Assembly: GCA_022393335.1 (NCBI GenBank) | Contig: JAJEKB010020101.1 | Location: forward strand, 114,340 to 178,339 | DNA from: Macrotrachela quadricornifera | Taxonomy: Eukaryota; Rotifera; Eurotatoria; Philodinida; Philodinidae | Direction of reading: 5' to 3' | Length of the DNA stretch: 64,000 bases | Part shown: one piece after another, positions 12,218-23,709 of the stretch | Layout of the letters: each line of letters begins with the position of its first letter | Numbering within the stretch: the stretch's first letter is position 1 | Notes under the pieces: model-generated | Databases searched by the model: none | Seen by the model: the letters and a program-made list of their open reading frames with translations, nothing else | Told to the model about the DNA's origin: nothing | Translations under genes and position numbers: made by a program

Positions 12218-15200
12218 CTCCCCTGTGATCTAAAAGGAGGAATTGTTTCTGTTAATGTTGTGAGAGATGCTCCGCCATAAGACCAAGGTCGACACTCTTC
12301 GCATTAACTTGAGCAATTGCTCCTTCTGGATCAAGTGGATCGATGCCTTAACGTGGCAAGGGGGTTTGCGTATGTCAAAGAAGCTGAGAGCTATGCCATC
12401 AAGAGTTTATAACTCTTAATAGGGTCACCCATGATGGACAGGTCAATGCGGAGACATCAGACTAAACTCAATCCAAACAAACCTACAGGGCAGCAGCAGT
12501 AGGGGGTAATACCAACAACATATGATTTATCAGTGGAGTTGGACTGCGTTAGAGAAGGAAATGGCAAACCACTCTAGAATTATGCCAAGAAAACCCAATG
12601 GAAAATAGAAATAAACGGACTAAACACGACATGGTACTGGAAGATGAGACCCTCAGGTCTGAAGGTACCCAAAAAGTTACTGGGGCAGAGCTAAGGAAGA
12701 GTACGAGTAGCACTAAACCTAGTGATGCAACTAAATTAAAGCCGAAAGGACGTTTAGATGCGGATGTGTATAGATGCAAAAGGAAAATCCGAAGCTGCTT
12801 GGAGACACATACTATAGGAACATGGAACGTTAGAACAATGAATCAAGGAAAGCTTGATATAGTTAAATCAGAAATGGTACGGCTAAATATAGATATTCTA
12901 GGTATCAGTGAACTGAAATGGACAAGAATGGGTCATTTCACATCAGATGAACACGAAATATACTACTCAGGAAACCCAGATAAAAGGAAGAATGGAGTAG
13001 CCATCATTGTAGGAAAGAAGGTTACTGAGGCTGTTCTTGGATACAACCCAAAGAATGAAAGAATGATCTCAGTTAGAATTCAAGGCTCTACTATAAACAC
13101 CACCATCATACAGGTATATGCACCAACTACAGGAGCTGAAGAAGAAGATACAAACAGATTCTATGATGAACTACAGCAGATGATGGAAACAATTCCTAAA
13201 AAAGATGCAGTATTCATCATAGGAGATTGGAATGCTAAGGTTGGAAACAAACCTGAAACAGATATTTGCGGGAAATTTGGGCTAGGCATTAGGAATGAAG
13301 CTGGAGATAGATTAGTAGAATTTTGTCAAGAGAACTCACTATTCATAGCGAATACATGGTTTGAGCAACCCAAGAGACGGCTCTATACATGGACATCACC
13401 AAATGGTCAACACAGAAATCAAATTGACTATATCATGTGCAGTCAAAGATGAAGAAGCTCAATCCAATCAGCTAAAACAAGACCAGGGGCAGACTGTGGC
13501 ACTGATCATGAGCTTTTATTATCCACATTCCGATTCAAACTAAAGAGGAAGGCTAGAACCATCAGATCAATAAGATACGATGTTAACAACATTCCTTCAG
13601 AATACACAGTTAAGGTGAAGAATCGTTTTGATGGGTTAGAGCTAATAGGTAGACAACCTATAGAACTCGGGGAGGAAATGAAAAATATCTTATCAGAAGA
13701 AGCGAAGGCAAACATTCCTACCTGCAAAAGAAATAAAAAGGCTAAATGGCTGACTACAGATACACTGCAAATAGCTGAGAATAGAAGGAAAGCAAAGAGT
13801 ATGGGAGACAAACAAACGTTCACAAAATTGAATGCTCTATTTCAAACATAAGCAAGAAAAGATAAAGAAAGATACCTCAAAGAGGAATGTCAGAAAATAG
13901 AGGAAGATAATCAGAAAGGAAGGACTAGAGATCTATTTAAAACAATCAGAGAAGTAAAAGGTAAATTCACACCAAAGACAGGAATACTAAAGGATCAAGA
14001 GGGAAGAATTCTATCGGAGGGAGAAGAGATAAAGAAAAGATGGAAGGAGTACACAGAAACACTCTATGGAAAAGATCTCAACACGATTGGAATTGTTGAA
14101 GAAAAGGAATTAGAACAGGAACCAGATATATTAGAAAGTGAAGTTCAATGGGCCCTAAAAAGGATCGCTAACAATAAAGCTACAGGAATAGATGGAATAC
14201 CAGTTGAGTTACTCAAGCATATGGGAGATACTGCAGTCAAAACACTAACTGCATTATGTCAACAGGTATGGAGGACTTTACAATGGCCAGTCGACTGGAA
14301 GAGATCAGTTTATATACCAATACCGAAGAAAGGAGATATCAAAGAATGTTCCAATTATCGCACGATTGCTTTAATATCTCATGCTAGTAAAGTAATGCTG
14401 AAGATTATACAAGCGAGATTACAACCATATATGGAAAGAGAGTTGCCAGATGTACAAGCAGGATTCAGGAAAGGAAGAGGCACAAGAGATCAAATCGCTA
14501 ACATTCGATGGATAATGGAGAAAGCAAGAGAATATCAAAAGGAATTTTATTTCTGTTTCATCGATTATACAAAAGCATTTGATTGTGTCGATCATGATAA
14601 GCTATGGGAAATTCTGAAAGAAATGGGTATTCCTAAACATCTCATATACCTTATGAAGAGCTTATATGAAAATCAAGAAGCAACAGTTAGAACAGAACAT
14701 GGAGATACAGAATGGTTTAAAATAAGAAAAGGTGTAAGGCAAGGTTGTATTTTATCACCATATCTCTTCAACCTATATGCGGAATATGTAATGAGGAAAG
14801 CAGGGCTTGATAATACACAAGTTGGTCTCAAGATAGGAGGAAGGAACATTAATAACCTTCGATATGCTGATGACACCACGTTGGTAGCTGAAAGTGAAGA
14901 AGATCTAAAAAATCTTTTACAGAAAGTTAAAACAGAGAGTGCAGAAGCGGGTCTATTGCTCAATATCAAGAAAACAAAAATCATGTCAACTATGACATTA
15001 GATCAAATAGAAGTAGACGGTGAAAATGTAGAAAGTGTCAAAGACTTTAACTTCCTTGGATCAACAATACACATAGAAGGAGATTGCAGTCATGAGATAA
15101 AGAGAAGATTACTCCTAGGGAGGAAAGCCATGACTGATTTGAATAGAATTACAAAAGACAGAGATGTAACACTAAAAACCAAAATTCGGATAGTCAAAGC

Positions 15201-15644
15201 TATGGTATTTCCAGTAGCTACATATGGATGTGAAACATGGACTATAAGGAAAGCTGAAAGGAAGAAGATTGACGCTTTTGAAATGTGGTGCTGGAGAAGA
15301 CTACTTCATATACCATGGACTGCAAAACGAACAAATCAATCGGTTCTAGATCAGATTAAACCTGATGAATCATTAGAATCCTCAATAGTCAAACTAAAAC
15401 TCAAATATTTTGGTCATATCATGAGAAGAGAAGACTCATTAGAGAAGAGTCTGATGCTCAGCAAAGTAGAAGGAAAAAGAAGAAGAGGCAGACAGAGAAC
15501 AAGATGGTTAGATACTGTTAAAGAAGATACTGGAATAAGTCTTCAAGATCTTAAAGAAGTAGTAAAGGATAGAGAAGTCTGGCGAACCATTATCCATAGG
15601 GTCACCAAGAGTCGAAAACGACTAAATGGATAACAACAACAACA
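12218..15644 (+). mobile_element. full-length BovB/RTE-type LINE
   Basis: A 3.4-kb non-LTR retrotransposon bounded by an 11-bp direct repeat (12207-12217 and 15645-15655). It has about 380 bp of 5' leader, one long frame encoding an AP-type endonuclease and a reverse transcriptase, and a 3' end made of an (AAC)n tail directly after the stop codon, typical of RTE-clade elements. The leader segment at about 12550-12600 (AGAAGGAAATGGCAAACCAC and onward) resembles the region just before the ORF of ruminant and reptile BovB elements. The intact ends and duplication indicate a recent complete insertion. Confidence 0.92.
12598..15633 (+). pseudogene. RTE/BovB ORF2: endonuclease plus reverse transcriptase
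   Basis: One continuous frame of 1,011 codons, interrupted only by TGA at 13450 and TAA at 13849; there is no frameshift. The N-terminal endonuclease has GTWNVRTMN, ISELKW, IIGDWNAKVG, RLYTWTSP, NQIDYI and, past the first stop, a DHELL motif. The RT part carries FCFIDYTKAFDC, GVRQGCILSP and the catalytic YADD at about 14870-14882, followed by the C-terminal region (WCWRRLLHIPWTAKR, YFGHIMRRED). Order, spacing and length match BovB/RTE proteins. The TGA at 13450 lies where the family has Trp, so it looks like a simple TGG to TGA change. The copy would be inactive unless the stops are read through. The first ATG at 12598 agrees with the usual start after the conserved leader. Confidence 0.92.
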
Positions 15645-15655
15645 ACTCATGATAA
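15645..15655 (+). repeat. 3' target-site duplication of BovB-type LINE
   Basis: ACTCATGATAA directly follows the AAC repeats, identical to 12207-12217. It fixes the 3' end of the element at 15644. Confidence 0.85.
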
Positions 15656-16376
15656 ATCTTTTAAATCAACGTCTAGTCGTTTCCATATATAACGCCATTA
15701 AATCATCGTTCAGCATTACTTCAAGTTTAAACCGAATAGATGCGTCTTGTTTGAATTCCTTTCGAAAATTTACTGAGCATTTGTTAATACCCTCGTCAAG
15801 AAGAAAGTACAAAAGAAGAACTATTTATAAACTGCTACAAACAGAGTACATTCCATTGTTACCTAGGAAAGATCTTCAAATGAAGACTTTGTTTTCTACA
15901 TATCTATGTATCAATCTTATCCAAAGATCTGGTGTTTTGGAATCAACAAGGAAAAATACTTATATTACAATCGATCTCGAGCATAGAGTCGCGACTCTCG
16001 ACTATTATTATTAAAATTACATTTGACTCCAGATTCGATATACCTTTCTTCGACTACTTTTCGTAGAGTTTTTTTATAGACTATCAGAAGCTTTTGATAT
16101 TAATCTAGCCGATAGCATTTTCCCATTGGCTTCGATGCACAAACACATTTTTTTAGAATGAGCCATATATGTAGAGCTGCAAACTTATTTTACATAATAT
16201 TATATCTCTCCCTTAATCTAAGAAAAAAATCATTATTTTCTTAAAAAAAACCTTCCACAGTCAAAAACTGATGGCGGATTCAAATTCTTCGACCTCGAAG
16301 CGATTCGTTCAAACTTTATAAAAAAAAGTGTCTTTTTTTATCAAGAATGATTTCAAACAATTTCTAGAAACTAATA
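15656..16376. other. no recognisable gene
   Basis: A 121-codon open frame at 15649-16014 begins within the target-site duplication, so its start codon predates the LINE. It has no family resemblance I can see. The rest is AT-rich and featureless. Confidence 0.4.
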
Positions 16377-16945
16377 TTACCAATCCATTCCTCGACCCTG
16401 AAAACCTTTGATTGGTGAATGTAGCAAAGATAAAAAGTTATTCTTATTAATAAAATTCATGCTTTTTTTCTGGTTGTCTTGGACAGACACGCAAACTTTA
16501 TTAAATTTCAACAGCATATTTTCTGTGATGTAGCCCTTTCTTTTCGAAAAGGGAATACCACACCACACTGTAATTCCTTCGGCTGCTCCCATACAATATT
16601 TAGATTGTCTGTCGACCAATAAATCGAATTGTGACAATTGATCTTACTATTAATTTTGGGTATAGCCTCGTCAGGGATCGGATAATTGTTTAGAAGAGAG
16701 AGAAATGTCTCATAAAATTCTATCCTGCGATCAAAATCGTCTTCATTGAATTTGTGAATCAATCGTGAAACATATGACTTTAATCCGATTTTCTGATAAA
16801 CACTTCAAACTAAAGTCAGTGAGATGTTTAACTATATTCCGCGAGGATTTCCAACACTTTATCCATCGTGTTTTCACCAGTAAAAGGAATTTTTTCATCA
16901 ATGCATTTATTGAAGATCGTGTGGGTGGATCGTTTTCCATTTCGT
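16377..16945 (-). pseudogene. mariner-like (IS630-Tc1) transposase remnant, copy 1
   Basis: Read on the minus strand, pieces in different frames follow the order of a mariner-type transposase. An N-terminal helix-turn-helix remnant (PTRSSINALMKKF) is followed across a frameshift near 16743-16765 by KIGLKSYVSRLIHKFNEDDF and DRRIEF, the linker typical of the family. Then comes a decayed catalytic part with NCHNSIYWS. The DE motif is degraded and the C-terminal third is missing. No terminal inverted repeats were identified. It is a dead copy, in the same orientation as the second remnant at 17680-18175. Confidence 0.7.
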
Positions 16946-17223
16946 TGCATCAAAGTCTCTGTATTTGAACTGGATATTGAAATCGACACATGTTTCTTAC
17001 TATCTATACTTTTTCGTGAGCACTAAGTTGAAGACAAGCCATGATTTGCACTTAAATTGACAAGAAATGAATTCAAATATAATGAATACGATGAGAAGAA
17101 TAGCGAGTTTTTATACTGAAGAAGAAACGAAAGAGTGAAAATCTTCTCAAAAATTCGAGTACAAAAAAGAAGAAACAAAAGATTCAACCAAAGAAGAAAA
17201 TATTCAGTTCTTTTTTGAGAATA

Positions 17224-17679
17224 CATCCTATTCCGTGATGTTGAACATTAGCGGAACCAGTTCCGCCTAGGATCTAGTTACATCCGGTTCCGGAAACAGA
17301 TATTAACATAAGACGATTCAATTCCGCCATCAGAAGGAATTCCTAGGAATTCCGTCTGATTCCGGAATCATATATGCATTAGTCTTTATCGTATGCTTCT
17401 AAGTTATCATAGTGAACGGATCCGGAATCAGATGGAATTCCATCTGATTCCGGAATTGATGGAACTAGTACCGTTTCCGGAATCGCTCAGCGGAATCGCT
17501 TGTCGCCTTCACCCTCGTGTTTGCTATTGTGATTGCACATTAGTCTTCAACATAAACGAGTGATTCCGGATCCGGAATCAGACGGAATTACACGGAATTC
17601 CTTCCAATTCCGGAATCGGTGGAATTAGTTCCCTAGGCTGAACTAGTACCCTAATGTTGAACATCGCGGAATAGGATGA
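17224..17679. mobile_element. palindrome-rich non-autonomous element with 28-bp TIRs
   Basis: The first 28 bases (17224-17251) and the reverse complement of the last 28 (17652-17679) agree at 26 of 28 positions; they begin CATCCTATTCCG and end with AACATTAG. The inside is packed with variants of GGAATTCC/TTCCGGAATC, including a perfect 34-bp palindrome at 17421-17454 centred on GGAATTCC, and an 18-bp one near 17336-17353. No coding sequence. It lies directly against the end of a mariner-like transposase remnant whose reading stops at about 17680. Superfamily unknown; no convincing target-site duplication. Confidence 0.75.
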
Positions 17680-18175
17680 CCGCTCACAAAAAAATCAGTT
17701 ACTGTGAGGTCTGGTGATCGTGCAGGCCAATCACGATGGTTGGAATAATATCTTTTTGCAACATCTGGTTATAGCTGTCTGCGTTAACGTTATTATGAAA
17801 GAAGAACGATTCGATGATATCTCCAACTCAAATTTCAGCCCACACAGTAATGCTTGGAGTATTCATTGCTTGAGTAATAATACTATGGGGATTTTCTATA
17901 GCGTAATAAACGGAATTATGTCTATTGGCATGACCATTGAACTTGAAAATTGTTTCATTAGTCCAAACAATTCGATCAAACAAGGAAGAATCTTCTGCTA
18001 ACACGCTGAGAAGAATACTGTCAAATTCACAACGTCTGTCGAGATCGTCTTCGTTCAAAATATGTAGCAATTGTAGACGATACGGCTTCAATCTCGGTTC
18101 TGTCATCATTCGTTTTATCTTTGAGGCTTCCGGTTTTGTCAAATTTGAGTGCAAGACTTACGTTTCACCACTGAA
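17680..18175 (-). pseudogene. mariner-like transposase remnant, copy 2
   Basis: On the minus strand it gives LKPYRLQLLHILNEDDLDRR, a degraded first acidic motif (IVWTNETIFKFNGHANRHNS), ENPHS, ITVWAEI, then after a stop FFHNNVNADSYNQMLQKDII. A deletion of the middle catalytic region follows, then WPARSPDLTVTDFF, which contains the region of the last catalytic Asp. The coding trace ends where the palindrome-rich element begins. Two or more stops and a deletion make it inactive. It belongs to the IS630-Tc1-mariner superfamily. Confidence 0.78.
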
Positions 18176-18544
18176 AAATCATCAATATGACCCGAATATA
18201 ACGTCTTCAGTTCGCATCCTACCAACACTTTGTAGAAAAAGGGGGGAGGGGAAATGAGATGTACAGTTTTTATCTAAAGAAAATTAAAACTCGCTGACAC
18301 AATAGTGCTATATAAATTCGAGAAAACTCGTATATCATGAGTATAGATTAAATATGATTTGAAAGAGTAAAAAGAAGCAAAACTTTCAATTATGTACAAA
18401 GATTTTTATCTAACCGATTATTTGTGCATTAGAAAACGAGAAGATATTAGAAGAATACTGTGTTCTATTTTTGCATTGTATCTGACAATAAGAACACTGT
18501 GTTTAGTTAAGCAGGCACATAAAAATAGACACGATTGGAATTCA
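18176..18544. other. no gene seen
   Basis: Spacer between a mariner remnant and the first TTAA element. It contains a short purine-rich run (GGGGGGAGGGG near 18240) and no recognisable coding sequence. Confidence 0.4.
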
Positions 18545-18797
18545 TTAACCCTCTCCAGGCCAAATTTTGGATGACTAATTTCTGTCGATATTTGTTGCGC
18601 ATTTAGAAAAGAAAATATATGACGTCATTTTCTTTGTTATGTAACTTGAATTTTAACTTGAATAATTAGAAATCAATCTCATCTATGCACTATTATCATT
18701 CTTTCAAACAGAATCTTTTTCCTAATTCATTATAGTTTCCTGACCAAAAACAAAAAAAAATGGTACATATGTGTACCACTGGCCTTGAAAGGGTTAA
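18545..18797. mobile_element. piggyBac-like MITE 1 (TTAA target)
   Basis: About 250 bp. The left end is TTAACCCTCTCCAGGCCA (18545-18562). The reverse complement of the right end is TTAACCCTTTCAAGGCCA (18780-18797), 16 of 18 identical. TTAA at both ends followed by CCCTTT-type termini is the signature of piggyBac transposons. A near-perfect palindrome (TGGTACATATGTGTACCA, 18761-18778) abuts only the right terminal repeat. No ORF. Confidence 0.75.
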
Positions 18798-19128
18798 ATA
18801 TCATTGTTGCTTTTTATCCATTTTCACTAATTCTTTCATAACTTTAGTCCTTGTCGGTTTTCCAGGGTAAACTAATACATGAGTTGCAAAGGTATCTCGA
18901 CAGCATGTTTGTGAAGAATCATTTGACTCCGTGCTTTCGAAAACACTTGATTTTTCCCAGAGAAATATGTCATCTGCTTGTATTCTGTAGAAAGTGACTT
19001 ATCGATATTGAGTAGATTGTATCATCCTCCTGATTTTTTGATCATCAAGACATCCCTATTTGTCGCTATCGCATTTTATCATATCAGATTTCTTCTAAGT
19101 ATCATGAAACCGTCAGTACTAACATATG

Positions 19129-19729
19129 TTAACCCTTTCACCGCGATTCGATTTCCATAGAAAGTAACATCTCTAAATTCGTTTTATTACAAAACAAAAT
19201 ATACCACAAGATGCAGCGTGAAACGCTGTACAATCTACATCGTAAAGCTTATTTCGATTGTATACCTTTTGTATTCAAAAAAAAAGCAAAATTGTGTGGG
19301 ACCAATTGTTGAGGTTGCAAAAATGGATCGCACAGAATTTTTGCTTTTTTTGAAAAAAAAAGGTATACAATCGTAATAAGCTTTACGATGTAGATTTTAG
19401 TGCGCTCCACGCTGCATCTTGTAGTATATTTTATTTTTCCTTACGAAACCATATTAGATGATAAAAAGATCAAATAAGTAACATGAAATTTCACATTCGT
19501 GTGGAAAAAAATGATGTTTTCCTAACCTAGAAAACAAGTCAGACAGAGTTTTATATTGTTTCAAAACAAAAGTTAGAGAATTAAAATAAGCTTTACTATG
19601 AGGATTGCAGAGCTTTTCACGCTGCGTCTTATGGTTTACGCAGTTTTCATAATAAAACGTATTTTGAGATTAGAATATGAAATGTAAAGTGGGACCCACC
19701 GGTGGGTCCCATCGCGGTGAAAGGGTTAA
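19129..19729. mobile_element. piggyBac-like MITE 2 (TTAA target)
   Basis: Perfect 19-bp terminal inverted repeats including the target: TTAACCCTTTCACCGCGAT at 19129-19147 and its complement at 19711-19729. Just inside the right end is a perfect palindrome at 19691-19710 (GGGACCCACC then its complement). The interior holds long inverted arms: about 19195-19275 pairs with about 19350-19430, around the motif AAGATGCAGCGTGAAACGC. A third, diverged copy of that motif is at about 19600-19630. No coding sequence. Confidence 0.85.
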
Positions 19730-21992
19730 ATACACACATGCATTACGCTACAAGTTACTCATCTTTTGTTAGATTCACATCACAACTTTTCTGAGAGCGA
19801 GAAAAATCGACAAGAAAATTACTCTTCAAATTTTAATTTTATATGTTGATCTTAATCAGAAAAACTTGCCAAGATTATGAGAGAATGACAAGTTTACATC
19901 TGAAATATAACTCAATCTACAATCTCCTTATTGTTGAGTAGTCTTAAGTCGAGTAAATTTTGCAAATAAACTACATGTTTTTAAATTGAATATCCATCAC
20001 ATTTTTCATTTATTATTATTGAAATATGTGATAACTAGTAGAAATCGATTATAATATTTATAATTCCACACCTACTAAACAGCAGACAAGTATCAGAGTA
20101 AACTTTTTTGTATTTTATTGTCATTGAAATAATAACATATCGATTCTTCAATGAAATACTTAGATTCGATTCAGCAAGAACAATACTATTCTATAGAATA
20201 TTGTCAATGATGATACTATCCTTGATATCTATTTTAATACAAATCTTACAAATGAAACTAATAAAATGTAAGTAAAGGGTGCGTATGTAAAAAAAAACAA
20301 CACTTAAGTAAAAAACACATAAAAAGAATATTTAAAAAAATTGATAATAGGTATCTCTTTTATTAAACTATAAAAAAGAAACAAAGTTTTCCATGTCGTC
20401 AACACCTCATCATCAGTGCTTTTAACTGATGATATATACGTAATAACAGATGCACTATTTTCTTCCTTTTCCTACAGTATTCAAAATAAAAAGAAAACTA
20501 TTATCCGTTTCAAAACATATTCTTCTCTACTATTTTTTAAACAATTCACAAATGGAAAGGAGTGGAGAACTGCGATTTGCACTAATCGAAAGAGAAGATA
20601 TCAGGACAAGTTTTTCTCTGATATTATATAAGAAGAAATCATTCTAAAATCAATTATTTCTACAAAATGAAGTATAAATCTGAAGTCTTTCTATCTAAAT
20701 CACATCTTAAAATTAAAAATTTCACTGGAATGACAGGTAGATTTTTTTGTATTCTTTACAATGCTTTGCAAAAGTAATTGGTTTTTAAATGATTTGTCTT
20801 TCCTGAATTATTTAAAAAACGGTGGCGGACACTATATTAGGGAATGGACAATAGTATTTATTGTATTATGTATATATATTTCTTTCTAAGCACTAATGAT
20901 AATGTCTTCTTGACATCAAAAACATTTGCTTCTTTTTATAGTTGTATAAAAGAAATGTCTATTGTCAATTTAGTTCAAATAATATTTTCTTTTAGAAAAT
21001 ATTTTACAATATCAAATAATATATTTAGTTATTAGGCAGTCAAATGCCGTAGAGCGTTCTTCTCGCTTTCTACCTGCCTTAATTTTTTTCTTGGTAAGAT
21101 ACAATACTTTCATTTGCATTAGTTGTATTTATCTAAAAACAATGAGGTATACATTGTCATACATTATAGCTGTGAGTGAACCTAACTTTACTAACAAATG
21201 TTATTTATCATCGATTGACTTATAAGACTCTATTCAAAATCAATGATTCAAAGGACGTTACTCTCTAACAAGTAACTAAAGCTACTTATGAAAAAAGAAC
21301 ATTTCTTTTTTTTCTTATGAATGTATTCAAATTCTACCAAAAATGTTTGATAGATTGTAGAAATGAATGTAAACTGAAATCTATTAAATATTACGAAGAT
21401 TTCTTCAACATACCCAAGCCAAAGAATACGGTCTGAAACCAGCCGGTTCTGGGACATTCCGGTATTTTCATAGAAGCAGTATTCTCTCGCCAGATTTCTT
21501 TGGATTTTTCCGCAACCTTCCGCATAATATCCCACTGAAAGTGGGTAGAAAATGTTCAATTAAAACTCCAACACACTCCTTTTAAATTCATATCCAGCGA
21601 ACTACAACGGAAACGATTGGATACAAAATGGCTTCCAAAAGACCCCTTTTCACTTTGTTCCGACTCGATTCCAACCAAAAATTTCTATAAAATTCCAACT
21701 GATTCCTTTCTATACAATGTCTCCATATCCATCACACTCATTTCCGTCAAGAACTACGAACAAAAAAAAACCTTAACATTCAGATTATGACAAATGAAAT
21801 GAATCACTTCCGCAATTCACCAAACCCTCAAAAGTATCATCTTCAATGAATTTTCTATCTACCTCTGGAACATGTCAACTCATCTGGCTAACTTGGTAAA
21901 AATAGTTTTCATTTCTTCAATTCATCTTAATCTCAGCTTTTATCGATACTTTTGAAAAACTCTTTTTTCTCTGGATTGAATTAAAGTAGATT
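19730..21992. other. no recognisable gene
   Basis: AT-rich spacer with a few short frames and no family resemblance. A small hairpin (TCATCAG-TGCTTTTAA-CTGATGA) lies near 20411-20432. A slightly more GC-rich patch at about 21400-21720 has an open frame on the minus strand that I could not assign. Confidence 0.4.
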
Positions 21993-22180
21993 TTTAATCA
22001 ATGAGAAATCAAAAAAAAAAAAAATTTTGTCTTTTAACTGCTTGACAATAGTCTCATATGAGATGTAAAAACGATTTTAATTGATGAGAAATCAAAAAGG
22101 GAAAAAAATTTAGCTTTTAAGTGCTTGACAATAGAATCTCATGTCAAATGTAAAATGAATTTTGATTGATGAAAATTCAT
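21993..22180 (+). repeat. diverged ~80-90-bp tandem repeat
   Basis: A unit of the form TTTTAATYRATGAGAAATCAAAAA ... TTTTAANTGCTTGACAATAG ... TCTCAT ... ATGTAAAA occurs twice in full (from about 21992 and 22077), and its start recurs near 22158. Copies differ by small indels in the A-rich part. Confidence 0.6.
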
Positions 22181-22460
22181 GGGTAGAAAGAAAAGTTCGA
22201 TTTTTTCAAACTTTTTCAAAGTAGAATTTCATTTAGGAATGTCAAGTCGATATTAGTGGATTGAAAAGTATATATGATGAAAAAATTTCCTTTCACTTTC
22301 GTAGAAATAGGTTTGATTATTGTGGACAAGACTAATTTTGAATTATGGAAATTTGTCTAGATAAAAATAAGTTTTTGGTTTCAGTTCTATGAGAATGTGA
22401 TTTGGCACGTGGTGTGAAATGCATTTTAACTGATGAACATTTAGTCCAGAAAGCTTATTT

Positions 22461-22736
22461 ACGTTGATGAAATTAGCGGCAGATTCGAGTTTTTCCAGCA
22501 AACATTCGCATATTAGCCTGTATCAAAGCAGCTCATCAGTACGTCTTGTACAACTCGACGGGCTCTATCCAATGATATACTCAGATCTTCAATAGCTCAA
22601 ACTATGATTTTCAGATTTTTTCTAGCGCAATCAATCTGCCAAAAATCATAGTTTGAGCTATCGAAGATCTGAATATACCATTGGATAGAGTATGTTCGCT
22701 GGAAAAAATTGAATCTGCCGCTAACTTCACCAATGT
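22461..22736. repeat. foldback element with nested inverted arms
   Basis: Outer arms: about 22461-22506 pairs with 22691-22736, sharing TTAGCGGCAGATTC and TTTTTCCAGC. Inner arms: about 22561-22612 pairs with 22640-22690, sharing TAGCTCAAACTATGATTTT and CTCTATCCAATG. About 55 bp of the left side (22507-22560) is unpaired. It is a compact hairpin-forming element without a coding region. Confidence 0.8.
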
Positions 22737-23030
22737 GATAAGATTATATATGATCGAGTCAAATTAAAGATCTCATCACTAAACTAACAAATTTTAAAAT
22801 ACTACCGATGATTGGTGTTCAGTTAGTTAGATGTTTGAATTTTCAGGTATCTCGTTTTCATTAGAATTTCATATTTAATCTAATCTGATTATCGATATTT
22901 TCAGTCTTTCATGTAAGTTCTAACAGAAAATGATGACACTAAACACATTGTATAGTGAATACTTTTCTTCATTGAAATTAGATTTTAGATATGACTGTTT
23001 TTAAGATATTGAGACGCGAAAAGTGTATTT

Positions 23031-23202
23031 TTAAGTCGGCTGACTGCACGAAGTGCAAAGCCGACTTATTGTTTTTCAGTCGCTTGGTCGTCATGGTAAA
23101 TTCTTCTTCTTCTTCTTTAAGTCGGCTGACTGCACGAAGTGCAAAGCCGACTTATTGTTTTTCAGTCGCTTGGTCGCCATGGTAAATTCTTCTTCTTCTT
23201 CT
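23031..23202 (+). repeat. two 86-bp direct repeats with nested hairpin
   Basis: The unit at 23031-23116 is repeated at 23117-23202 with a single obvious change (GTCGTCATGG to GTCGCCATGG). Each unit begins with a nested hairpin in which AAGTCGGCT pairs with AGCCGACTT, with an inner TGCAC-GAA-GTGCA stem-loop. It then has a T-run and a (TTC)n tract. Confidence 0.9.
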
Positions 23203-23699
23203 TTTTCTTCTACGCGATGAGTCACGATTTAAGTCAGCCATCCGATCTCGGGCTCACAACACTTTTTCAACGTGAGAAAAAGGTTGTCGAAATCGTGACA
23301 ATGTGGTGAGTGCACATCTGAAAGCCGTTTTTCAAAATTTGTCTCCATACGGGAACTATGAAGATTCGAAAAAACAATACTAAACTTCTTTATATGGTCA
23401 TAGATAGAATAATTAACAGCTGTTGTTTTCTATATATGGTCATAAATGACTCAAAGTTTGGTACGGCTAAAGCAACTGTCTGTATTATAAGATAATGAAT
23501 GTGATTGATGTTATTTATTGTCTTATCACAATAAAGTGTTTAATACGAACTTGTATATGCAGTTTGTTTGATTAAAAGTATCTGAAAGGCGAATATGCGG
23601 TTATCATGTCTATTGTTATAGAAAATATCGAGTGCAGCTATTTCTATTGATGTCATAAGGAGATATGGACGTGCACTAGTGTCTGCAGTCAGCCGACTT

Positions 23700-23709
23700 N
23701 NNNNNNNNN
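23700..23709. other. assembly gap (10 N)
   Basis: The sequences on each side, about 23445-23699 and 23710-23956, are near copies with a diverged middle. The gap therefore sits between two copies of the same repeat or between two collapsed haplotypes. Confidence 0.95.

Noticed and set aside
15649..16014. 121-codon open frame right after the BovB-type LINE
   Set aside because: It begins inside the target-site duplication, has no recognisable domain, and has no supporting splice or flanking features.
20405..20440. Hammerhead-like CTGATGA motif
   Set aside because: The motif forms only a small hairpin with the preceding TCATCAG; the GAAA core and remaining stems of a hammerhead ribozyme are absent.
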